Of a stretch of DNA of 64,000 nucleotides, positions 56,401 to 63,980 are shown in pieces. Numbering within the stretch: position 1 is the stretch's first letter; each line of letters starts with the position of its first letter. The translations under genes were made by a program, and so were the position numbers. Location: contig NZ_JACAQA010000022.1 of assembly GCF_013385425.1 (NCBI RefSeq), positions 97,713-161,712 on the forward strand, given 5' to 3'. This DNA comes from Pseudomonas gingeri (GTDB taxonomy: Bacteria; Pseudomonadota; Gammaproteobacteria; Pseudomonadales; Pseudomonadaceae). Below the pieces are notes generated by a model that saw only the letters and a list, made by a program, of their open reading frames with translations, was not told where the DNA came from and did no database searches.

Positions 56401-59248
56401 CCGGCAGCAGCTTTCGGACGCGGCGGTGGTGCAGTTGGCCGGGCATTTCGAGCACCTGCTGCTGGCCCTGGCCGATTCGGCCGGGCAATGCCTGGGCGAA
56501 CTGCCGATGCTCGCTGGCGCCGAGGCGCGGCAGACGCTGCTGGAGTGGAACCAGACCCATGCCGACTATCCGGGACCCTGGTGCCTGCACAGCCTGATCG
56601 AGGCCCAGGTACAACGCTCGCCGGAGGCGTCGGCGCTGGTGTTCGACGGACAAGCCTTGAGTTATCGCCAGCTCAATGCCCGGGCCAATCAACTGGCCCA
56701 TCGCTTGCGCGAGCAAGGGGTTGGACCGGATGTGCTGGTGGGTATCGCCGCCGAGCGCAGCCTGGAGATGGTCATCGGCCTGCTGGCGATCCTCAAGGCC
56801 GGTGGCGCCTATGTGCCCCTGGACCCTGAATATCCTCGCGAACGCCTGGCCTACATGAGCGAGGACAGCGGCATCGACCTGCTGCTGACCCAGCGCCATC
56901 TGCTTGAGACCCTGCCGATCCCGGCCCATGTGCGCAGCCTGTGCCTGGATGTTCCCGAGTCGTTTACCGCCAGCGAGGAAAATCCGCGCAACCTGACCTT
57001 GCCGGACCATCTGGCCTATGTGATCTACACCTCGGGTTCCACCGGACGGCCGAAGGGCGCCGGCAACAGTCATCGGGCGCTGCACAACCGTCTGGCCTGG
57101 ATGCAGAAGGCCTATGACCTGAAGGCCCACGACACGGTCCTGCAAAAGACCCCGTTCAGCTTCGATGTGTCGGTCTGGGAGTTTTTCTGGCCGTTGCTGA
57201 CCGGCGCCCGCCTGGCCATCGCCAGGCCGGGTGAGCATCGCGATCCGCAGCAACTGATGGAGAGCATCGAGCGTTATCAGGTCAGTACCCTGCATTTCGT
57301 GCCGTCGATGTTGCAGGTATTCATGGCCGGGGTTGATGTGCGGCGCTGCCGTGGCATTCGACGCCTGGTGTGCAGTGGCGAGGCGCTGCCGGCCGAGTTG
57401 TCCCAGGAGGTGCTGAAGCGTCTGCCCCAGGCGGCGTTGTACAACCTCTATGGCCCGACCGAAGCCGCCATCGACGTGACCCACTGGACCTGCACGGCGG
57501 ATGACAAGCTGAGCGTGCCGATTGGCCGACCGATCGACAACCTCAAGGGCCATGTGCTGGACAACGGCCTGCTGCCGGCCGCGTTCAGTGCCGCCGGTGA
57601 GTTGTACCTAGGTGGCGTCGGTCTGGCCCGTGGTTATCACCGACGTCCGGCGCTGACCGCCGAGCGCTTTGTCCCGGACCCGTTCGATGAGCACGGTGGC
57701 CGTTTGTATCGCACCGGCGACCTGGCCCGTTATCGTGACGAGGGGGTGATCGAGTACGCCGGGCGTCTCGATCATCAGATCAAGATTCGTGGTTTGCGCG
57801 TGGAGCTGGGTGAGATCGAGGCCCGGTTGCAGGAGCATCCGGGTGTACGCGAGGCCAACGTCATCGATATCGACGGGCCGCTGGGCAAGCAGTTGGTGGC
57901 GTACCTGGTGCCGGTCGAGCGCGATCTGGTTGATGCCGGAGCTGTGGCGCAAGGCCCGTTGTGTGACGCGCTCAAGGCCCATCTCAAGGCGCAATTGCCG
58001 GAGCATATGGTGCCGGCCCATCTGGTGCTGCTGGAAGGCATGCCGCTGAGCCCGAACGGCAAGCTGGATCGCCGGGCGTTGCCGGCACCGGATATGAATG
58101 CCTCGGGGCCGGTTTACCGCGCCCCGCGTACCGAACTGGAGCAGCGCCTGGCGGCTATCTGGGCGCAGGTGCTGGAGGTCGAGCGGGTCGGGCTGGATGA
58201 CAACTTCTTCGAGCGTGGCGGTCACTCGCTGCTGGTGATCGCCCTGGTCGGACGCCTGCGTGAGGCGTTTGATGTGACGATCAAGTTGCATGATTTCCTG
58301 TTGCTGCCGAACCTGGAGGCGCTGGCGGATTTTCTGCTGGAAGGGGAGGCGCGGGTCAAGTCGCCGGTGATTGCCATGAACGCCTGCCGCAATGACCGGA
58401 GTCCGCTGTTCTGCCTGCCGCCCGGTGGTGGTGGGGCCTACGCCTACTATCCGTTGGCCGGGACCCTGGGCAATCAGCGCCGGGTCTATGGGCTGGTGAA
58501 CAGGAGTTATGTGGTGCCGGGCTGGTTCGATGAGTCCTGGGATGGCATGGTGGCCTACTACCTGGAGCAGATCCGCGCCACCCAGCCGCACGGGCCTTAC
58601 AACCTGCTGGGCTGGTCATTGGGTGGGGCGTTGGCCGTCGAGGTGGCCCATCGTCTTGAGCAGGCGGGTGAGCGGGTGGGTTTTGTCGGGCTGGTGGATT
58701 CGCTGATGCCCCAGGGGGGCGAGGAGCACACCGCCGAGTCTGAAGTGCAAGCTGATGCGCACGTCGATGCACCGGGGTTGTATGGCCCGCTGTTGAGCAG
58801 CCTGCTGGCTTTTGTGCCTGGGGTCGATGAAGCGACGGTGCTGGGTTTCCTGGAACAGGCGCGTGCCAGCTTGAGTGATGAACAAGCAGTGGTCGAGTGG
58901 GTGATCGAGCAGGTGGCCGAGGTAGGCGGGGTGAGTGTCGAGCGATTGCGCGAGATCCACCGCGATATCGCGTTGCAGGACGAGATCGAGACCGGGTATC
59001 GCCTGCTGCATGCCAATGCAGTGTTGAGCGAGGCCTTCAGCCTGAAACCGCTGGCGGTGAAGGTCGATTGCTGGTGGGCGACAGGGAGCCGCAGTGCCGC
59101 GCGGATACATGAGGCCGAGGCGCGGTTGCTGCGTGAATGTTCGGTCAATGGCCTGGCGGGGTCGCGGGTGCTGGAGGAGACTCATGACAGCGTCATCCTC
59201 AGTCCGGCGTTGTTGAATGCAGTGCTGGAGTGCCTGGCTGCCGAATAA
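50480..59248 (+). CDS. pvdD: Pyoverdine side-chain synthetase IV with thioesterase (C-A-T-E-C-A-T-TE, predicted D-Asp then Ser)
   Basis: Terminal synthetase, 2922 residues, the only one with a release domain, hence the functional counterpart of PvdD. Module 1: C (HHIISDGW, 182-189), A pocket D-L-T-K-V-G-H-V-G (Asp), T (GGDS, Ser1072), E (HHLAVDGVSW, about 1248). Module 2: C (NHHILLDGWS, about 1717), A pocket D-V-W-H-L-S-L-I-D, the standard Ser code, T (Ser2583, in the unusual context FFERGGHS). The type I thioesterase has GWSLGG with nucleophile Ser2713 and would hydrolyse or cyclise the peptide. A 72-base REPIN (51115-51186) is translated in frame within the first C domain, about residues 212-236, downstream of the HHxxxDG motif. 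Starts one base after the stop of synthetase III. Confidence 0.9.
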   Translation: MDTTTAQRIARRFVGLPLDQRRQILEKMQATGQSFRLLPIAVTRHEVPRIPLSHAQQQMLILWQLEPGNSAYNVPMAVRLSGGLDEAALGRALERLVRRHESLRTRFVSDEGAFHQEILEQSVVSLVRVDVSGTVADSAEEHLKGLVAAELSAPFDLLEGPLLRVRLFRLGEAEHVLTLCMHHIISDGWSGEVLVREFIRFYLGELESAANPVGADLLAMTAVNTTSQSPASQLLQGPRLALPELPIQYADFAIWQRAWLEAGEGERQLAYWKEQLGDEHPLLELPLDHERPAQPSYRGAIVHSDLTPALSAQLKSLARQNGQTLFMLSLAALAVVLSRYSGQADIRIGAPNAGRSREELEGLIGFFINTQVLRVQVDERASFQQLLEQVKQVVTGAQSHQELPFEQLVEALAPERRLGHNPLFQVKINQNVLAAASAGDKAQDLSVEAFAINVADARFDLALDFTDTPQGVEASFTYATDLFEAATIERMAASWRQVLEQLVRTVEQPLLEQPVSAAQPIEHQAAPWPFTDFLALWEQGRQIGRGQPALHAAGQSIDYDELERRSNRLAHYLHAQGIGRGDVIALCQERSFEWVIGLLAVLKTGAVYLPLDTAQPSERLQQLLKDSATTLLMHAPGDNKSAGLGVCPVLAHDPGQWADCSAESLAIRVLPEQPAYIIYTSGSTGQPKGVLISHQALANYVQALLQRLELAPGTSMALVSTIAADLGHTQLFGALASGRPLHLMAAEHAFDPDGFAAYMAEHQVDVLKIVPSHLQGLLQAARPADVLPRQLLVLGGEASPWALIEQIRHLAPECRIVNHYGPTETTVGILTHEVRERLAGCRTVPVGRPLANDQARVLDAWLNPVAERVAGELYLGGAGLAQGYLGRAAMTAERFVPDPESRHGERLYRAGDRARMIDGRVEYLGRADDQVKIRGYRVEPGEVAQVLQGLDGVREAVVLALPLDSDASRLQLVAYCVPVSGTELAVETLRQSLLAELPEYLVPAHIVALGRLPLTANGKLDKRALPKPGVAGKRYTAPVGEIEEKLAAVWADVLKLERVGSSDNFFELGGDSILSLQIIARAKRQGIRLSPRQLFEKQTIGQLATVARLIEKKAEVVETVRGNLPLLPIQARFFELEIPQRQHWNQALMLEPSTTLDPAHLRNALHMLIERHEALRLSFELRDGVWQASFRAGPAIDPLWVHELDDPARLTELADEAQRSLDLKQGPLLRALLVNLPQGQQRLLLVIHHLAVDGVSWRVLFEDLQQAYTALAAGRSPVLAPRSSSLKAWAEHLQGYAHGPLLKAERDYWLQSLGHMEGELPRDNPLGANTRRQVRYARSSLSKDLTQQLLKVAPAAYRTQVNDLLLTALAQVLCTWSGQASALIQLEGHGREDLFEDLDLSRTVGWFSSLFPLRLTPEGEPGASIRSIKEQLRAVPNKGIGYGILRYLGDAETVAALQALPEARVTFNYLGQFDTDAASGERALLIPSADDSGASQSEDAPLGNWLSLNGQVYDGQLQLDWSFSGEVYRGETIEGLAAAYELALAEVIAYCVHDGHHGVTPSDFPLAGLNQAQLDRLPVAARDIEDIYPLSPMQQGMLFHSLSAPASGNYLNQMRVDVTGLDVPRFRAAWQAAIDRHEALRARFAEGSGQPVQVIRKTEALAFVEQDLRGRDGLDALLAELAEADLQRGFDLACDPLLRLTVLRTAEQRHHLIYTNHHILLDGWSSARLLGEVLEHYNGQVVTPPGSRLRDYIQWLQCQDSGADQRFWTEQMAAFVEPTRLVQAFKAGGTADARGYGEYRQTLDAARTLHLGEFAREQRVTLNTLVQAAWLLLLQRYTGQRSVTFGATVSGRPADLPGVEEQLGLFINTLPVLGSPGPELQVGDWVQQVQARNLALREHEHTPLYDIQRWAGWSGEALFDTLLVFENYPTSQVLAQGADNGLSFSGLQSREQTHYPLTLVVEVGEVMSVDYRYARQQLSDAAVVQLAGHFEHLLLALADSAGQCLGELPMLAGAEARQTLLEWNQTHADYPGPWCLHSLIEAQVQRSPEASALVFDGQALSYRQLNARANQLAHRLREQGVGPDVLVGIAAERSLEMVIGLLAILKAGGAYVPLDPEYPRERLAYMSEDSGIDLLLTQRHLLETLPIPAHVRSLCLDVPESFTASEENPRNLTLPDHLAYVIYTSGSTGRPKGAGNSHRALHNRLAWMQKAYDLKAHDTVLQKTPFSFDVSVWEFFWPLLTGARLAIARPGEHRDPQQLMESIERYQVSTLHFVPSMLQVFMAGVDVRRCRGIRRLVCSGEALPAELSQEVLKRLPQAALYNLYGPTEAAIDVTHWTCTADDKLSVPIGRPIDNLKGHVLDNGLLPAAFSAAGELYLGGVGLARGYHRRPALTAERFVPDPFDEHGGRLYRTGDLARYRDEGVIEYAGRLDHQIKIRGLRVELGEIEARLQEHPGVREANVIDIDGPLGKQLVAYLVPVERDLVDAGAVAQGPLCDALKAHLKAQLPEHMVPAHLVLLEGMPLSPNGKLDRRALPAPDMNASGPVYRAPRTELEQRLAAIWAQVLEVERVGLDDNFFERGGHSLLVIALVGRLREAFDVTIKLHDFLLLPNLEALADFLLEGEARVKSPVIAMNACRNDRSPLFCLPPGGGGAYAYYPLAGTLGNQRRVYGLVNRSYVVPGWFDESWDGMVAYYLEQIRATQPHGPYNLLGWSLGGALAVEVAHRLEQAGERVGFVGLVDSLMPQGGEEHTAESEVQADAHVDAPGLYGPLLSSLLAFVPGVDEATVLGFLEQARASLSDEQAVVEWVIEQVAEVGGVSVERLREIHRDIALQDEIETGYRLLHANAVLSEAFSLKPLAVKVDCWWATGSRSAARIHEAEARLLRECSVNGLAGSRVLEETHDSVILSPALLNAVLECLAAE
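51115..51186. repeat. REPIN inserted in frame within a C domain
   Basis: Inverted arms at 51115-51138 (TGTAGGAGCCGACTTGCTGG...) and 51163-51186 (...GCCAGCTCCTACA) with a 24-base spacer and a few mismatches between arms. The length of 72 bases equals 24 codons. It is inside the synthetase IV coding sequence and is open in the frame used (NPVGADLLAMTAVN...). Confidence 0.9.
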
Positions 59249-59315
59249 GTCAGTGCACGATCTTTGTAGCGACGGTATTGACCCAGGCCCCGGTATTCGG
59301 GGCAACACGATTACC

Positions 59316-59404
59316 TGTAGGAGCCGGCTTGCTGGCGATAGCGGTGTATCAGTCGACAACGATGTCGACTACCCGATCGCATCGCCAGCAAGCCGGCTCC
59401 TACA
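59316..59404. repeat. REPIN between synthetase IV and fpvA
   Basis: Perfect inverted 24-base arms at 59316-59339 and 59381-59404 of the GGCTTGCTGGCGAT class, the same class as at 10897-10980. It lies in the convergent intergenic region 59249-59529, ahead of the terminator. Confidence 0.9.
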
Positions 59405-59454
59405 GGTTGGTGTTGTGTTCCCGATGGGGGTCGACAGATATTTCTGCAGCCATT

Positions 59455-59488
59455 AAAAAAGCCAAGGGTATGGGCCCTTGGCTTTTTT
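59455..59488. terminator. Bidirectional intrinsic terminator
   Basis: AAAAAAGCCAAGGG (59455-59468) and CCCTTGGCTTTTTT (59475-59488) form a perfect 14-base-pair stem with a 6-base loop, including a GC-rich core and T-runs on both strands. It can end both the 28-kb synthetase operon (plus) and fpvA (minus). Confidence 0.92.
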
Positions 59489-59529
59489 ATGCACGCCTGG
59501 TGGGTTTACCCACCAGGTTGCTTCGAGGA

Positions 59530-61968
59530 TCAGAAGTCCGCGCGGACGGTCAACATATAGGTGCGTGGATCGCCGTAGTAGTTGCCACGACGTAGCTCAC
59601 CCAGGGACTTGTAGTAGGCCTTGTCGAAGACGTTCTTCACGTCCAGCCCGACCTTCCAGTTCTTGTCGATCTTGTACGAGGCCAGCGCATCCCACACCGC
59701 ACGTCCGCTGTTGGATATGTTCGGACCAAAATCATTCGTTGAGTAGCCGCTCTGTGCCGAGACCCCGCCGCCCACGGTCAGGTGGCTCCAGTCGCCTTGC
59801 AGGTTGTAAGTGGTCGAGGCCCGCAGCATGTGCTTGGGCGTCTGGTAGTCGGTCGGGCCACCAGTGCTCGTATTGGTGACGTTGAAGGTATAACCGCCAG
59901 CCACCTGCCAGCCCGGCAGCACTTCCCCGCTGGCCTCCAGTTCGTAACCCTTGCTGCGTTGGATTGAACCGCCGAGGTAGCAGTAGCCACTCGGGTCATT
60001 CGAACAGAAAGCGTTTTCATCCGGATCCACTGTCGCGACGTTTTTCTGCTTGATATAGAACACTGCCGCCGAGACGTTCAGGCGTCCGTCGTACAGTTCG
60101 CCCTTGATGCCGGTTTCGTAGTTGGTACCGATGGCCGGGTCCAGCAGCTTGCCGCTGGAGGTTTGATACTGGCTTTGTGGCAGGAAAATATCCGCGTAGC
60201 TGGCATACCACGACCACTGATTGTTGAAGTCGTAGATCAGGCCGGCAAAGGGTGTGAACTGATGGTCCTGGCGGTTCGATTGCTTGCTGCCGGTATACGC
60301 GTTCTTGGTCTGGTACTGGTACCAGGATAGTCGCCCACCCAGCACCAGGCTTAGATCTTCGGTCAGATGCAGGCGGGTATTGCCGTAGACGCCGTAGCGA
60401 CGGGTATCGTCGTCGGTGATCTTGTCCCAGGCGGTGCGCAGGGGCTCGGCAACAGCGTTGTGGTCGGGGTCGAACACATTGATAGGGGTGTTCAGGTCTA
60501 TGTTGGTTTCCTTGCTGCGCAGCTTTTGGTCCGACCAATTGGCCCCCACCATCACCGAGTGCTCCAGGCCAAAGGCATTGAAGTTACCGGAGAGGTTGCT
60601 GTCCAGCCCCGTGCTGACCACCGAGTCCTGGCGGAACAGCGCGTCATACAGCTTTGATCCTGTGCCTGTGACCGGATCGATGCTGCCGCGTGGCAGGGCT
60701 ACCTGTTGATCGTAGGCTCCCTGGCTGCGGGTAACCGAGGTCTTGCTCTTCCAGTCGTCGTTGAAGCGGTGTTCCAGCTCGGCGAAGACTTCGGTCTGCT
60801 GGTTTTCATGACGGTTCCAGTTCTGGGACAGCGACGTAGCGCGGGATATCCCCAGAGGCAGGCCATTGCTGTAGCGTGGCAAACCGAAGATCGAGTAGCC
60901 ATTGGTCACGCTGGTCTGGTTACGCAGGCCTACGGACAGGGTGGTGTCGTCGTTCAGGTCGGCCTCGACGATGCCATAGAACACCGGCTTGCGGCTACTG
61001 GCTGAGTCATAAAAGTAGTGCCGGTTCTCGTTGGCGACCACCATGCGCCCGCGTACCGAGCCCGAGTCGTTGAGGCGCCCGGTGGCGTCCAGGTCCATGC
61101 GATAGAAGTCGTTGGAGCCGATGCGGGTGGTGATGGAGTAGTGCGGGTCGGCACTCGGCCGCTTGCGCACCAGGTTCACCGCGCCGCCGGGGTTACCGTT
61201 GCCCACCAGCAGGCCGGCTGCGCCACGGAGGATTTCCACTCGGTCAAACACCGCGGTGTCCGGGGTGATCCAGCCGGTAGGGCTGTAGGTCAGGCCGGGC
61301 ACGCCGTCGATCATGTAGGCGTCGGCCCCCAGCTCAAAACCCCGGGAGTTGTACTGGTTGTCACCGAAGTTACGGCTCTGCAAGGTAATGCCGGTGGCCT
61401 GGTCCATCACCTGTTCAAGGGAAGTGAGGTTCTTGTCGTCCATCTGCTGGCGGGTCACCACGGTGACCGACTGTGGGGTTTCGCGCAGGGTCTGGGCGGT
61501 CTTGCCGATGGTTACCGCGCCGGTGGTGTAGGAGCCGGTGCCGTCGGTGTTGCTGCCCAGGGCCTGGCCGCTGATGTTGGTGGCGGCCAGGGTCAGGCCC
61601 GAGCCCTTGGCGGCGGTATCGCTCAGGGTCAGGGTGTCGCCCTGCAGGTTGTAGTCGACGCCGGTGTTCTTCAGCAACTCACTGGCGGCCTGGCCGGGCG
61701 TGAACACGCCTTTGACCGGCGCACCGTGAAGACCCTGGACCCGCTCCGGGTTGTACAGGATCTGGATATTGCCCTGGCGCCCCAGTTCCTGCAGGGCGCT
61801 GCCCAACGGTTGGGCGCCGATGTTGAATTCGAACTCCTGGGCCTGGACCTGTGCCGCCAGGGGCAGTGCCAGCGCCATCCCCATGACGGCCAGCGAAGGT
61901 GGCGAGCAGAACAGCTGGCGAACCAGCAACGCTTTGCTCAAGGGTGTGAGGCGGTGTTGTTTTGGCAT
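59530..61968 (-). CDS. fpvA: Ferripyoverdine TonB-dependent receptor FpvA
   Basis: An 812-residue outer-membrane receptor that imports ferric pyoverdine using TonB. Signal peptide to about residue 43 (AQVQA), then an STN signalling domain (about 45-115, EFEFNIGAQPLGSAL...) that in FpvA contacts the anti-sigma factor FpvR to control PvdS and FpvI. The plug follows (ETPQSVTVVTRQQMDDKNL, MIDGVPG) and a 22-strand barrel ending in the family-typical C-terminal Phe (VRADF). ATG at 61968 is chosen; the TTG at 61986 would only add six residues. Because the receptor is specific for one pyoverdine, it should match the two-hydroxy-Asp product predicted here. fpvI and fpvR are not in the window. Confidence 0.93.
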   Translation of the reverse strand: MPKQHRLTPLSKALLVRQLFCSPPSLAVMGMALALPLAAQVQAQEFEFNIGAQPLGSALQELGRQGNIQILYNPERVQGLHGAPVKGVFTPGQAASELLKNTGVDYNLQGDTLTLSDTAAKGSGLTLAATNISGQALGSNTDGTGSYTTGAVTIGKTAQTLRETPQSVTVVTRQQMDDKNLTSLEQVMDQATGITLQSRNFGDNQYNSRGFELGADAYMIDGVPGLTYSPTGWITPDTAVFDRVEILRGAAGLLVGNGNPGGAVNLVRKRPSADPHYSITTRIGSNDFYRMDLDATGRLNDSGSVRGRMVVANENRHYFYDSASSRKPVFYGIVEADLNDDTTLSVGLRNQTSVTNGYSIFGLPRYSNGLPLGISRATSLSQNWNRHENQQTEVFAELEHRFNDDWKSKTSVTRSQGAYDQQVALPRGSIDPVTGTGSKLYDALFRQDSVVSTGLDSNLSGNFNAFGLEHSVMVGANWSDQKLRSKETNIDLNTPINVFDPDHNAVAEPLRTAWDKITDDDTRRYGVYGNTRLHLTEDLSLVLGGRLSWYQYQTKNAYTGSKQSNRQDHQFTPFAGLIYDFNNQWSWYASYADIFLPQSQYQTSSGKLLDPAIGTNYETGIKGELYDGRLNVSAAVFYIKQKNVATVDPDENAFCSNDPSGYCYLGGSIQRSKGYELEASGEVLPGWQVAGGYTFNVTNTSTGGPTDYQTPKHMLRASTTYNLQGDWSHLTVGGGVSAQSGYSTNDFGPNISNSGRAVWDALASYKIDKNWKVGLDVKNVFDKAYYKSLGELRRGNYYGDPRTYMLTVRADF

Positions 61969-62005
61969 TGTGTCTGCTCTTGTCAAAATTGCTGGAAAAG
62001 CGAGT

Positions 62006-62024
62006 GAGAATTTTTTGCATTTGA
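62006..62024. promoter_or_regulatory. Possible Fur-like site upstream of fpvA
   Basis: GAGAATTTTTTGCATTTGA matches the 19-base Fur consensus at roughly ten positions, best at the two ends. It lies in the short A/T-rich region 38 bases before the fpvA ATG. No PvdS box was found there. The match is weak. Confidence 0.3.
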
Positions 62025-62103
62025 AATAAAGACGTACGAGGCCGACAAAGACGGAAAAGAAAAGTGAAAAAAGTTGCGACGGGAGGGCGCTGCGGTCTTT
62101 TTT

Positions 62104-62187
62104 TGCAGGAGCCGGATTGCGGGCGATTGGCCCTCAAGCCTTACAGCGCTCTCAAGGTCTGCCATCGCCAGCAAGCCGGCTCCTACA
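62104..62187. repeat. REPIN between fpvA and pvdE
   Basis: Inverted arms at 62104-62130 and 62162-62187. The right arm is a perfect GGCTTGCTGGCGAT-class REP; the left arm has several mismatches (TGCAGG, GGATTGCGGGCGAT), so it appears partly decayed. Confidence 0.82.
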
Positions 62188-62200
62188 CGGGGTGTGGGTG

Positions 62201-63880
62201 TTACGAGAAGGCATTTTCAGCGAACGCGGGCTGTTCCTCGCGGCGCTCGACCTTGATCTGTCCGGCCTGCATCCGCACCAACTGGTCGGCCACCGGGAAG
62301 TAGCGGTCGTCGTGGGAAATCACGATGATCGTCTTGCCCTGCTGGCGCAGCTCGGGCAGCAGTTCGGTGTAGAACACCCGGCGGAAGGCCGGGTCCTGGT
62401 CGGCGGCCCATTCGTCGAACACCAGTACCGGACGCTGGTCGAGCCAGGCATTGATCAGCGCCAGGCGCTTGCGCTGGCCGGTGGACAGGTCGGTGGTGGT
62501 GAAGCGGCCGTCGCGGATGCTGACCTTGTGGGCGATGTCCAGGCGTTCCAGGTACTTGATCGATTCCGGGGGTAGCAGGTCGTCGCCCTGGAGCACTTCG
62601 TCGAACAGGTAGTAGTCGGCAAAGATGGTGGTGAACAACTGCCGGTAATCATCCAGGCCCTCGGCGGTCACCGCCTGGCCGTTGAGGCGCACCTCGCCCT
62701 GTTGCGGGCTGTACAGCCCCAGCAGCAGTTTGATCAGGGTGGTCTTGCCGCAACCGTTCTCGCCGACGATAAAGAGGATTTCACCCTGTTTGATGGTCAG
62801 GTTCACCGGCCCCAGGTGGAAGGCCTGGCTGCCTTCCACCTGGGGGTAGTCATAACGCAACTGATGCAGTTCGATGCTCTGCAGCGGCGCCGGGGCGGCC
62901 TGGCGGTCCTGGATCAGCAGGTGCGGTTCCGGCGAAGAGAACTGCCAGGACAGCTCGGCGATCCGGCGCAAGGCGATTTCCGCGCGGCTGATGATCGGCA
63001 GGGTGTTGATCAGGCGTTCCAACGGACCTTTCATATACAGCATGACCAGCACGAAGCCACCCAGCACGGTGCGGTCAGTCCCGGGCCAGAGGGCCTGGAA
63101 GGTGATGGCGATACCGATCACGGCGAAAAACAGCATCGAGCCGAAGGTTTCCGCGCTGACGAAGATATTCGCCGCGCGGATGTTGGCCCGGCAGATCCGC
63201 TCGGTGGTGCCGTGGATCTGTTCATCGTGCATATGCTGGCGGCGCTTGCGCTGGATCCGCAGCTCCTTGGCCCCGGCCGAGATCGCCTGGTAGTGCTTCT
63301 GCAATTCGTCTTCGCCGTCGCGGGCGGTGAGGATGCTGCGCATGCCGTAGCGGTGCGCGAGCCATTGGGCGCCGGAGCCGATGATCACGGTGACCACGGT
63401 CAGCAGCAGGATCTGCCAGGAGAGCATCGCCAGGTAGGACAGGCAGCCCAGGGTCACGGTAAAGGCGATCACCATCGGCGCCACCGACAGGGCGAAGGTG
63501 CTCAGGGTGCTGACATCGCCGAGCAGCACGGGGATCAGGCGATGGGCGCGGTAGCGTTCGAGTTGCTCGATGGGCGCCACCAGCACCTGGGCGGCCAGTT
63601 CGCGGCGCAGGCGCGCGACCACTTGTTGGCCGACATAGTTGGTCAGCAGGTTGGACAGGGTGGAGCAGGCCAGGGTCAGCAGGCACAGGCCGCCGAACAG
63701 CAGGGCGGTGTGGCTGTCGGGCCCGGCGGCGGCGTTCATGGCGTTGTTGACGGTGGCCAGCAGGCCGGTGACGCTGAGGCCGCTGACGATCCCCAATACG
63801 GCCGAAAGTACGACCAGCAGCCAGAACGGCTTGAGGATCCTGAAGGTTTCCCGGGCGAGACTTGGGGCTGGGAGGGACAT
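62201..63880 (-). CDS. pvdE: Pyoverdine precursor ABC exporter PvdE
   Basis: A 559-residue fused permease-ATPase of the cyclic-peptide exporter family. Six membrane helices occupy about residues 15-310. The ATPase shows Walker A GENGCGKTT (about residues 370-378), signature LSTGQRKRL, and Walker B LVFDEWAADQDP. PvdE moves the acylated ferribactin precursor from the cytoplasm to the periplasm, where the chromophore is matured. ATG at 63880 (MSLPAPSLARE) is chosen over an upstream start at 63991 because the transporter begins there and the PvdS box at 63943-63966 would otherwise lie inside the gene. It is followed on the same strand by fpvA. Confidence 0.93.
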   Translation of the reverse strand: MSLPAPSLARETFRILKPFWLLVVLSAVLGIVSGLSVTGLLATVNNAMNAAAGPDSHTALLFGGLCLLTLACSTLSNLLTNYVGQQVVARLRRELAAQVLVAPIEQLERYRAHRLIPVLLGDVSTLSTFALSVAPMVIAFTVTLGCLSYLAMLSWQILLLTVVTVIIGSGAQWLAHRYGMRSILTARDGEDELQKHYQAISAGAKELRIQRKRRQHMHDEQIHGTTERICRANIRAANIFVSAETFGSMLFFAVIGIAITFQALWPGTDRTVLGGFVLVMLYMKGPLERLINTLPIISRAEIALRRIAELSWQFSSPEPHLLIQDRQAAPAPLQSIELHQLRYDYPQVEGSQAFHLGPVNLTIKQGEILFIVGENGCGKTTLIKLLLGLYSPQQGEVRLNGQAVTAEGLDDYRQLFTTIFADYYLFDEVLQGDDLLPPESIKYLERLDIAHKVSIRDGRFTTTDLSTGQRKRLALINAWLDQRPVLVFDEWAADQDPAFRRVFYTELLPELRQQGKTIIVISHDDRYFPVADQLVRMQAGQIKVERREEQPAFAENAFS

Positions 63881-63942
63881 GGGGGTTACTCGTGAAAGGT
63901 CTGTAGAAACGGGCGCAGTGGAAAGCGCCTTGAACTCTGTAG

Positions 63943-63966
63943 ACGAGTCGATGGGGTCGGGATTTA
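63943..63966 (-). promoter_or_regulatory. PvdS-type promoter of pvdE
   Basis: On the minus strand TAAAT, exactly 16 bases, CGT, a perfect match to the core PvdS pattern, 62 bases ahead of the pvdE ATG. Confidence 0.78.
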
Positions 63967-63980
63967 GGACGCGCGATTCC

